IMG/VR virus record: IMGVR_UViG_3300021375_000168
Coordinates: 1 to 22,981 of that record
DNA length: 22,981 nt
Reading direction: 5' to 3' (one strand)
Origin: a virus
The notes below the pieces were generated by a model. It saw only the letters and a program-made list of their open reading frames with translations, was not told where the DNA came from and made no database searches. Numbering within the stretch: position 1 is the first letter of the stretch; each line of letters begins with the position of its first letter. A program made the translations under genes and the position numbers. Below, one piece after another: positions 5,472-11,437 of this stretch.

Positions 5472-6674
5472 GGATTCTGGACAAAAACATGGGACTGGCT
5501 GACTGACGTCGAAACGAAATCGTCACTGCCACCGACGCGTTCTGCGGAGGAAATCCGCAAAGATATTATCGCTGATCAGCGCGCAGACCTGAACGCAGCG
5601 GTCAGCGCGGTCTTTGGTTGCGCACGCGTCATCGCCGAAGGGCTGGCGTTGCCGCCCTGTTATGTGACGAGGGATGGCGAGCATGCGCCCAAGCATTCGC
5701 TCTATTCTCTGCTCAACGCATCGCCCAATGATCTCCAGACCGCATACGAATTCCGGGAAATGCAGGGCTATCACATGGCCCTAGACGGCAATGCATATAG
5801 TTGGCTCAATCGCGCACCGGACGGCGACATCCTCGAAATCTTGCCGCTTGATCCGCACTATGTGCAGGTCGTGCCGACCTCATCCCGGCTCGGCACGCAG
5901 GTCAAATATTTCGTGTTTGGTGTGGAGATGCCAGCCAATGAAATTTGGCACCAGAAAGGCCCGGCGACCAAGGATCATACCGGTCTATCTATGCTCGATC
6001 AGGCCCGGACTGCGATCAAACTGGCGCGGCATCAGGAAGAATATGGCGCGAAATTATTTGAGAACGGCGCACGTCCGGCGGGTCTTCTCACCACGAACGG
6101 CACATTGACGCCCGAACAACGCGCAGACCTCAAGAGGTCGTGGGAGCAGCAGTATAGCGGCACCGGCAATGCGCATAAGACCGCGCTTCTCACCGGTGAC
6201 TTCCAATACCATCCGCTGGGGTCAACCGCCAATGAGGCCCAGTTCATCGAAGCCCGGAAGTTTCAGATTGAGGAAATCTGCCGGTTCTTCCGCGTCAGCC
6301 CTACCAAGCTGTTCCACAACGCTGGCAGCCAATCCTATGCCAGCGTCGAGCAGGCCCACATTGCCCATGATGCCGACACAGACGCGCATTGGCACACCCG
6401 TTTCGTCCAGTCGGCCAACAAGACGCTGCTGACGCAGAAGGAGCGCGCGCAAGGTTATCAGATCATCCTTGATAACCGTGATTTCCTGCGCGGAACCGCT
6501 GTTGAGCGGATGCAGTATTACCAGATTGGTCGGGCGATCGGCGTCCTGTCCGCCAACGAAATCCGCGAGATGGAGGGTTTCGAGCGCAGCGCTGATCCGG
6601 CGGCCGATCAGCTTGCACCAGCGGCCAACCTCTTCGGCGGCAACGACGGCGGCGCAGACCGACCGTCTGCATAA
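5469..6674 (+). CDS. Portal protein, HK97 type
   Basis: The 401-residue protein forms the dodecameric ring at the capsid vertex through which DNA enters. Recognisable features include the early AVSAVFGCARVIAEGLALPP helix, the EFREMQGYHMALDGNAYSW segment, EILPLDPHYVQV, the LSMLDQARTAIKLARHQEEY helix, GLLTTNGTLTPEQRADLKRSW, and the QIEEICRFFRVSPTKLFH stretch, all typical of the HK97 gp3 portal family. The length is normal, and the last 25 residues are Ala/Pro/Gly-rich. It is placed between terL and the prohead protease as expected. The start uses the TAAATA motif with no Shine-Dalgarno; the TAA stop starts the next motif. Confidence 0.93.
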   Translation: MGFWTKTWDWLTDVETKSSLPPTRSAEEIRKDIIADQRADLNAAVSAVFGCARVIAEGLALPPCYVTRDGEHAPKHSLYSLLNASPNDLQTAYEFREMQGYHMALDGNAYSWLNRAPDGDILEILPLDPHYVQVVPTSSRLGTQVKYFVFGVEMPANEIWHQKGPATKDHTGLSMLDQARTAIKLARHQEEYGAKLFENGARPAGLLTTNGTLTPEQRADLKRSWEQQYSGTGNAHKTALLTGDFQYHPLGSTANEAQFIEARKFQIEEICRFFRVSPTKLFHNAGSQSYASVEQAHIAHDADTDAHWHTRFVQSANKTLLTQKERAQGYQIILDNRDFLRGTAVERMQYYQIGRAIGVLSANEIREMEGFERSADPAADQLAPAANLFGGNDGGADRPSA

Positions 6675-6685
6675 ATATCGTCATG
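6672..6685 (+). promoter_or_regulatory. Start-associated motif TAAATA-N5-ATG (prohead protease)
   Basis: TAAATATCGTCATG: the first three bases are the portal stop and the last three the protease start. The gap is five bases rather than four. Confidence 0.5.
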
Positions 6686-7402
6686 GAAATAAAAACGCTT
6701 TCGGGCCGGATTGAAATCAAGGCTGTCGATGATGGCGAGATGACCTTCACTGGTCTCGCTGCCCATTACAACAATGTCGATGGTTACCGCGATATCGTGC
6801 TGCCGGGTGCTTTTGCCGCCACGATGACCCAGCATGATGCCGCCGCTACCAAGCCTGCGATGCTCTGGAACCATGATGCAAAGGCGCTGCCGATTGGTGT
6901 CTGGATCGACTGGGAAGACAGCGAAGAAGGTCTCAAGATGACCGGGCACTTCCTTGATACGCAGGCGGGTCGGGATGCCTATCAGGCCGTCAAGTCCGGC
7001 GCGGTCAATGGTCTGTCGATCGGATACACGACCGTCGATTTCGAAATTATCCGCGAAGATGGCCGCACGATCCGCCATCTGAAGGCGGTTGACCTTTGGG
7101 AGGTCAGTGTCGTGACCTTTCCCGCAAACCCACTAACCCGAATTTCCGAAGTTAAGGAGAATATCTTGCCCGATAATGACGATGATCTTGGTGCAGCTTT
7201 TGATGCGCTGATGAAACAGGTTGAGACGCTGAAGCTGCGCTTGGTGCCGCCCGCTAGTCCGGATGATGAAGCGAAGGTCGAGGATGTCGAAGAAGATATC
7301 GATGAACCGTCCGAAGAAACTGAGAAGGAAGCTAAATATCTTGCGGCAATTGAGGCCGTAAAAACCTTGCGTCTGAAATTGCAACAGGAGAACCATGGAT
7401 AA
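6683..7402 (+). CDS. Prohead protease, HK97 family
   Basis: The 239-residue protease removes the N-terminal scaffolding domain of the capsid protein during head maturation. Family motifs: GLAAHYNNVDGYRDIVLPGAF (24-44), LWNHDAKALPIG with the likely catalytic His64, GAVNGLSIGY with the likely nucleophile Ser112, and DLWEVSVVTFPANP (around 137-150). After about residue 160 the protein has an extension rich in Asp and Glu, ending in a helix, which may act as additional scaffold; this is inferred from composition. Its end overlaps the capsid gene start by eight bases. An in-frame TAAATA (7333-7338) in this gene may serve the capsid gene. Confidence 0.93.
   Translation: MEIKTLSGRIEIKAVDDGEMTFTGLAAHYNNVDGYRDIVLPGAFAATMTQHDAAATKPAMLWNHDAKALPIGVWIDWEDSEEGLKMTGHFLDTQAGRDAYQAVKSGAVNGLSIGYTTVDFEIIREDGRTIRHLKAVDLWEVSVVTFPANPLTRISEVKENILPDNDDDLGAAFDALMKQVETLKLRLVPPASPDDEAKVEDVEEDIDEPSEETEKEAKYLAAIEAVKTLRLKLQQENHG
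7386..7390 (+). promoter_or_regulatory. Shine-Dalgarno of the capsid gene
   Basis: AGGAG stands four bases before the capsid ATG, within the end of the protease gene. It contrasts with the genes started by the TAAATA motif, which have no such site. Confidence 0.6.
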
Positions 7403-8510
7403 TCTTACGAATGAACTGAATAAGCTGGACTATGAATTCAAGTCCGCTTTGACGCGCAACGATGAAGCTGCGCAGACCCGCCTGAACGATGCGATGTGCG
7501 ATCTTGAGTCCAAGATGCGCGACATGTTCAAGGCCGGTAATCGTCCTGAAATCGACGCTGAAGCCGTCGAAGGCAAGAGCGCTTTCAACTCGTTCCTCCG
7601 CTCGGGTGAGACCAAGTCGATGTCTGTCGCGGTAAACGCCGATGGCGGCTATACGGTGCCGAAGGTCGTCGATAATGTCATTTCCAACCGGCTGGTTGAA
7701 GTGAGTGACCTGCGTGGTCTGGCCACTGTCATCAACGTCAGTTCGGACAAATATAGCAAGCTGCACAATGTCGGCGGGACTGGCTCTGGCTGGGTCGGCG
7801 AAACCGATGCGCGTCCGGAAACCGCAACGCCGAAGTTCGTGGAGATCACTCCGGCGTTCGGCGAAGTCTATGCCAACGCCTTCATCACGCAGTTCTACCT
7901 GCATGATGCGATGTTCGATGCCGAAGCGTTCATCACTTCGGAAGCCGCGACCGAATTCGCTCGCGCGGAAGGCAATGCTTTCCTGCTTGGCGACGGTGTG
8001 AAGAAGCCCAAGGGTCTGCTGACCGCGACCACGGCTGCGACCAAGGATTCTGCCCGCGCCTTCGGCACTGTTCAGCACATCGCATCTGGCGCTGCTGCTG
8101 CGCTGACCAACCCGGACAAGCTGATCGAAATGACTCAGTCGCTCAAGGCGGGTTTCCGTCCCGGCGCGTCGTGGGGCTTCAATCGCTCGACCATTGGCGT
8201 GATCCGCTCGTTCAAGGACGCCAACGGCCGCTACATGCTGGAGCCGAGCTATCAGGCTGGCCAGCCTTCTACGCTGCTCGGCTACGCCGTCAACGAACTG
8301 GAAGACATGCCGGACATCGCCGCTGGTAATGTCGCGGGCTTCTTCGGTGACCTCAAGGCAGCTTACCTGATCGCCGATGTCACAGGCACCAGCGTTCTGC
8401 GCGACCCTTACACCAACAAGCCTTCGGTTTGCTTCTACTTCACCAAGCGTGTGGGTGGCACCATCGCCGACACCGAGGCGGTGAAGTTTCTCAAGATTGC
8501 CGCTTCGTAA
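7395..8510 (+). CDS. Major capsid protein, HK97 fold
   Basis: The 371-residue shell protein. Residues 1 to about 72 form a charged helical delta (scaffolding) domain; the mature form probably begins near SMSVAVNADGGYTVP (75-89), the usual border in this family, after cleavage by the adjacent protease. Then come the N-arm/E-loop region (WVGETDARPETATPKF), the spine-helix region (ITSEAATEFARAEGNAFLLGDG) and the C-terminal A-domain with GYAVNELEDMPDIAAGNVAGFFGDLKAAY, all typical. It overlaps the protease end, has an AGGAG Shine-Dalgarno and is followed at once by a strong terminator, consistent with high expression. The cleavage site is inferred. Confidence 0.95.
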   Translation: MDNLTNELNKLDYEFKSALTRNDEAAQTRLNDAMCDLESKMRDMFKAGNRPEIDAEAVEGKSAFNSFLRSGETKSMSVAVNADGGYTVPKVVDNVISNRLVEVSDLRGLATVINVSSDKYSKLHNVGGTGSGWVGETDARPETATPKFVEITPAFGEVYANAFITQFYLHDAMFDAEAFITSEAATEFARAEGNAFLLGDGVKKPKGLLTATTAATKDSARAFGTVQHIASGAAAALTNPDKLIEMTQSLKAGFRPGASWGFNRSTIGVIRSFKDANGRYMLEPSYQAGQPSTLLGYAVNELEDMPDIAAGNVAGFFGDLKAAYLIADVTGTSVLRDPYTNKPSVCFYFTKRVGGTIADTEAVKFLKIAAS

Positions 8511-8533
8511 GCGGTTCATCTCCGATGGATGGG

Positions 8534-8568
8534 GCAGGGGTCGGATGCGTTCCGGCCCCTGCTTTTTT
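8534..8568 (+). terminator. Intrinsic terminator after the capsid gene
   Basis: A 12-bp stem (8534-8545 with 8551-8562, including one G-U pair) with a five-base loop is followed by six Ts (8563-8568). This is a textbook Rho-independent terminator, 23 bases after the capsid stop and nine bases before the next TAAATA motif. It would limit read-through from the abundant capsid message into the connector genes. Confidence 0.85.
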
Positions 8569-8577
8569 GTGCGCAGA

Positions 8578-8590
8578 TAAATATTGGATG
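8578..8590 (+). promoter_or_regulatory. Start-associated motif TAAATA-N4-ATG (connector)
   Basis: TAAATATTGGATG follows nine bases after the terminator's U-run and ends in the connector ATG. A gene placed behind a terminator needs transcription of its own, which is why this copy best supports a promoter role. Confidence 0.6.
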
Positions 8591-9052
8591 ACCACCGTTG
8601 TCCGCACCTCACCTCCTTCATTTCCGGCCGTATCGTCGGCCCAGCTTCGCGAATGGCTGCGCCTCGACCCTGATGTCGATCAGGCGACCCTAGACCTACT
8701 GCTTGGCGCGGCCGTCGACCATATCGCTGGGCTGACAGGCCTGTATGTCGTGTCGGCGGAATACGCGGTCAGCTTCGCCGCCACCGGCTGCTATTCACTT
8801 CCGATCAGCAATATCACGCAGACCGAGGCAGGTGCAGTCGTCGGCGGTAACCTCGAAATAGAAGTTGAGGCGGTTCCGCTGGTCGTATCAATCAGCGCGG
8901 GCTGGACCACCGAAGAAGCCATCCCCGTAGCCTTACGCCACGCCATCGCCATCTATGTTGGCGCTGCATATGATAGCCGTCACGACATCAGCGAAGCCAC
9001 ATTTGCGACCATCAAGCGTCTGTGCGCGCCCTTCATCCGGGTGGCGCTGTGA
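8588..9052 (+). CDS. Head-tail connector, HK97 gp6-like
   Basis: The 154-residue protein belongs to the gp6/gp15-like adaptor family that forms a ring below the portal. Visible features are the N-terminal helix [35 protein letters not shown] (18-52), a beta-rich middle ([33 protein letters not shown]) and a C-terminal helix pair ([18 protein letters not shown]). The frame is open further upstream to 8429 within the capsid gene, but the ATG at 8588 follows both the terminator and the start motif and gives the right length. The stop overlaps the GTG start of the next gene. Confidence 0.82.
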   Translation: MTTVVRTSPPSFPAVSSAQLREWLRLDPDVDQATLDLLLGAAVDHIAGLTGLYVVSAEYAVSFAATGCYSLPISNITQTEAGAVVGGNLEIEVEAVPLVVSISAGWTTEEAIPVALRHAIAIYVGAAYDSRHDISEATFATIKRLCAPFIRVAL

Positions 9053-9372
9053 AGATCGACGCGGGCGCGCTGGATCGACGCATCGACATTATGACCCAGA
9101 CCACTGTGCGCGATGCGGCTGGTCAGCAGCGCTCGACATGGATGGTCACGGCCTCGACATTTGGTCAACGGCTGGAACTGCGGACCACGGATGTCGCCCG
9201 CAGCGCTGGTAAAGTGACGGTCCCGGCTGGGCGCTATCTCATCCGCTACCGCACCGGCCTATCGACCGCCAATCGTGTCCAGATCGACGGCCAGACCTAC
9301 GCCATCACCGCGATTGATGAGCCTGATCGCCGCACCACGATGGTCCTGACCGTCGAGGGGGTGAGCGCATGA
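9049..9372 (+). CDS. Head closure / head-tail joining protein (Phage_H_T_join-like)
   Basis: The 107-residue protein fits the SPP1 gp16/HK97 gp7-type stopper family. It begins (V/M)[21 protein letters not shown], continues with a GQQRSTWMV strand and [18 protein letters not shown], and ends in the [21 protein letters not shown] barrel strands, all typical of this small beta-barrel. GTG at 9049 overlaps the previous stop (GTGA), preferred over an ATG at 9022 that would sit inside the connector gene. The stop overlaps the next ATG, so translation is coupled. In the particle it closes the channel after packaging. Confidence 0.8.
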   Translation: MKIDAGALDRRIDIMTQTTVRDAAGQQRSTWMVTASTFGQRLELRTTDVARSAGKVTVPAGRYLIRYRTGLSTANRVQIDGQTYAITAIDEPDRRTTMVLTVEGVSA

Positions 9373-9818
9373 CCATCAGCGTGACCACGACCGGGTTCGC
9401 CGCGCTGGAAGCGCGCATGCGTTCGCTGTCCAACGATGTCGCCACCAAGATTGGGCAGTCGGCCAACCGTGCTGGTGCGGTCGTGATCGCGAAGAAGATC
9501 AAGGAAACCGCGCCCATCGGCCCGGATGCCGAAGGCTCTACCCGCAACCGGAAGCGCAAAAACGGCACGGTCGTGCAGGAGGCGCACACCAAGATCGTCA
9601 ACAACATCAAGGTGCGCAAGGTCCGCGCCGAGTCCGGCAAAGTGGTCAATGCGATTGTGGTCGGCCGGGATGCCTATCACGCCAGCATGGTCGAATTTGG
9701 GTCGATCCATAATGCCCCCAATCCATTTTTCCGCACTGGCTTTGCGCTTGCGAGCGAGGATGCAGTTGATCGCGTGCGGGCCATTCTGGATCGACGGCTG
9801 TCGAAAGCGGGGGGCTGA
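9369..9818 (+). CDS. HK97 gp10-like tail completion protein
   Basis: The 149-residue protein has the HK97-gp10 pattern: an N-terminal helix ([39 protein letters not shown]), a basic loop with [11 protein letters not shown], strands with [20 protein letters not shown], and [26 protein letters not shown]. The GSxxxPxPFxRPAF-like ending is highly characteristic. ATGA overlap with the stopper gene places it in the same coupled group. The family helps terminate or complete the tail. Confidence 0.85.
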   Translation: MTISVTTTGFAALEARMRSLSNDVATKIGQSANRAGAVVIAKKIKETAPIGPDAEGSTRNRKRKNGTVVQEAHTKIVNNIKVRKVRAESGKVVNAIVVGRDAYHASMVEFGSIHNAPNPFFRTGFALASEDAVDRVRAILDRRLSKAGG

Positions 9819-9820
9819 CG

Positions 9821-10180
9821 ATGTTGGAAACCGCTCTCGTCACCTATCTCTCGCACCTTGCGCCGGACATGTATCCGGGGCGCGCGCCCACCAACTACGA
9901 CACGCCCGCCGTCATTTATAATCGTCTGTCCACCCAGATGGAGGATGACCTCGACGGCGTTGGCGACATGGGCTGGGTCGTCATGCAGATCGATGTCTAT
10001 GACCCGTCATATTTGGCGGCGAAAGAATTGGCGCATGATATCCGTGATCATCTGGTCATCTGGGATGATGAACAGGTGCATGCTGTTACCGTCGTCAATG
10101 AAACCGATATGATCGATGAGACAACAGAGACGACTTTATATCGCGTCATGATGACGTTCCTGTTCTTCGCGGCCATCTGA
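9821..10180 (+). CDS. Tail terminator-like protein (DUF3168)
   Basis: The 119-residue protein starts MLETALVTYLSHLAPDMYPG, followed by a PAVIYNRLSTQMEDDLDG segment, the strand WVVMQIDVYDPSYLAAKELAHDIRDHL, and an ending of TLYRVMMTFLFFAA. This matches DUF3168/lambda gpU-like tail terminators, which cap the tail tube and join it to the head. A G-run just before the ATG serves as Shine-Dalgarno, two bases after the previous stop. It ends 70 bases before the tail tube gene. Confidence 0.78.
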   Translation: MLETALVTYLSHLAPDMYPGRAPTNYDTPAVIYNRLSTQMEDDLDGVGDMGWVVMQIDVYDPSYLAAKELAHDIRDHLVIWDDEQVHAVTVVNETDMIDETTETTLYRVMMTFLFFAAI

Positions 10181-10202
10181 CCGGCGGTCACGCCTGCCTG
10201 AA

Positions 10203-10242
10203 TAAATACTCCGTAACGCGCAGATTTGCGCACATTATGGAG
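10203..10242 (+). promoter_or_regulatory. TAAATA plus hairpin masking the tail tube ribosome binding site
   Basis: TAAATA (10203-10208) is followed at once by CTCCGTAA (10209-10216), pairing with TTATGGAG (10235-10242, one G-U). Inside it GCGCA (10218-10222) pairs with TGCGC (10227-10231) around a GATT loop. The Shine-Dalgarno GGAG (10239-10242) is in the outer arm, eight bases before the ATG. Translation of the tail tube would need this hairpin to open. The pairing is read from the sequence; regulation is inferred. Confidence 0.55.
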
Positions 10243-10250
10243 TTTATCTT

Positions 10251-10670
10251 ATGGCTAATGGCGCAATGCTCGCGCGCAAGACGCGACTTGAAGTAAAGGA
10301 TGGGGAAAATTGGATTCAGGTGAAAGGGTTCAAGGACTTTTCCGGCCTTGGCGGCGGTTCGGCCGCTGTTGTGGATGTCAGCGATCTCGATTCTGATGCC
10401 AAGGAAAAGCTGATCGGCCTGCCGGATGAGGGCCAGATTTCCATTTCGCTCAACTATATCGAAAGCGATCCGGGGCAGCAGTTTCTGGAAGAGGCGCGCC
10501 TGTCTGGCGAACTGATCGACGCCCGCATCGTCATGCGTAACAATAAGGCTTTCGCCTACAGCGCTGCTGTCCTGACCTTCGAAAAATCGGGTGGTGTGGA
10601 TGCGGTTCTGGCTGGCACTGTGGGCATGGAAATCAGCGGTCTTGTGACCAAGGTTACGGTCACGCCCTGA
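10251..10670 (+). CDS. Major tail tube protein
   Basis: The 139-residue protein has the beta-rich pattern of siphophage tail tube proteins: MLARKTRLEVKDGENWIQVKGFKDFSGLGGGSAAVVDVSDLDSDAKEKLIGLPDEGQISISL without long helices, a short helix QFLEEARLSG, and a C-terminal VLTFEKSGGVDAVLAGTVGMEISGL. It stacks around the tape measure protein to form the tail tube. It is in the expected place just before the G/GT chaperone. It has a GGAG Shine-Dalgarno, unusual in this operon, and a structured leader. Its stop TGA overlaps the next ATG (TGATG). Confidence 0.82.
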   Translation: MANGAMLARKTRLEVKDGENWIQVKGFKDFSGLGGGSAAVVDVSDLDSDAKEKLIGLPDEGQISISLNYIESDPGQQFLEEARLSGELIDARIVMRNNKAFAYSAAVLTFEKSGGVDAVLAGTVGMEISGLVTKVTVTP

Positions 10671-11086
10671 TGGCCAAGCTGAACAAGGAAGCGATCCTTG
10701 CGGCGGCAAAGCCGAAGGTTCGCGAGGTCGAAGTCGAGGAATGGGGTGTGCGTCTCAATGTCCGGGCGCACACCCTGCGGTCGCGGCTGGCGCTGCTCGA
10801 TGCCGATACGGTCAATGCCGACGCAGTCGAAGAATATGAGCGCGATCAGGCGCTGCCCGACGATGAGCGAACCGGCGTCGCGAAGGTCGAGCGTTTCGAC
10901 CCGGCGATCATCAACTTCATCCACTCTATCGTCGATGAAAATGGCGATCAGCTTTTTGACCTCACCGATCATGACCGCTTTCGTGACCTGTCCTACGCCA
11001 CACTGGTTTCGATCCATCTGGCGATCCAGCAGGTCAATGAGGTCAAACCAGTCAGCTTCACCGATCTAAAAAAAAATTCCGACTGA
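10670..11086 (+). CDS. Tail assembly chaperone, short form (lambda gpG analogue)
   Basis: This is the 138-residue unshifted product. The first part, MAKLNKEAILAAAKPKVREVEVEEWGVRLNVRAHTLRSR, is the usual N-terminus of this chaperone family in HK97-like phages; the rest is helical and ends in LKKNSD, right after the nine-A slippery run. In lambda-type phages this protein coats the tape measure and recruits tube subunits and is absent from the finished tail. Most ribosomes stop at TGA 11084-11086; a fraction shift back one base and make the long form. Start ATG overlaps the tube gene stop. Confidence 0.82.
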   Translation: MAKLNKEAILAAAKPKVREVEVEEWGVRLNVRAHTLRSRLALLDADTVNADAVEEYERDQALPDDERTGVAKVERFDPAIINFIHSIVDENGDQLFDLTDHDRFRDLSYATLVSIHLAIQQVNEVKPVSFTDLKKNSD

Positions 11087-11427
11087 ATCCCGAGCGGCGG
11101 TTCCTCTTCCGCCTCGCTCTGGCACTGGGGCGGACGGTCGAGGAACTGTCCGCCACCCTTTCCGACGATGAACTGACCGAATGGATGGCCTTCTATGATG
11201 TGGAGCCGTTCGGCTGCGCGGTTGAGGATGATCGCGCCCGTCACATCGTTTCAATTCTCTTCAATGCCTATGACGGCAAAAACGAACCGAATTGGTTTGA
11301 TCGTGATCCCGATTGGACTGCTGAATTGCGACGCCGTGCCGCGCCGACTGCCGATGAACTGGAAGACAGGATCGACGCATTCTTCTCGGCGAAGCTCACC
11401 GGACAAGATAGCCCATCGGCCAGCTAA
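10670..11427 (+). CDS. Tail assembly chaperone, -1 frameshift fusion (lambda gpGT analogue)
   Basis: If the ribosome slips back one base on the A-run (11068-11076), translation continues through KKKFRLNPERRFLFRLALAL and GRTVEELSATLSDDELTEWM to the stop at 11425, giving a 252-residue fusion. The segment GRTVEELSATLSDDELTEWMAFYDVEPFG is the characteristic T domain, and it has no start codon of its own before 11185, where an ATG would cut off most of the domain. Both facts argue for frameshifting. The T part binds the tube protein in lambda. The frame is coded as joined 10670-11074ish and 11074-11427. Confidence 0.8.
11068..11119 (+). promoter_or_regulatory. Programmed -1 frameshift site with downstream hairpin
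   Basis: Nine As (11068-11076) after CT, read CTA AAA AAA AAT in frame 0, contain A AAA AAA and A AAA AAT heptamers. About 14 bases after it GAGCGGCGG (11092-11100) pairs with CCGC (11109-11112) and CGCTC (11115-11119), leaving a two-base bulge. The frame-0 stop is at 11084-11086, and the -1 frame is open to 11427. Confidence 0.8.
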
Positions 11428-11437
11428 ATAGTCGATG
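11425..11437 (+). promoter_or_regulatory. Start-associated motif TAAATA-N4-ATG (tape measure)
   Basis: TAAATAGTCGATG: TAA is the stop of the GT fusion and ATG the start of the tape measure. The gap sequence is GTCG, as in the first copy at 878 (GTCAT), unlike the TTGG/TGGG copies. Confidence 0.55.

Noticed and set aside
8429-8587. Upstream extension of the connector gene into the capsid gene
   Set aside because: It would cross the terminator; the ATG at 8588 has the start motif and gives the family's normal length.
7332-8621. 429-aa minus-strand ORF opposite the capsid gene
   Set aside because: It is a mirror frame of a well-identified capsid gene in GC-rich DNA; its composition (Arg, His, Val) is that of a shadow.
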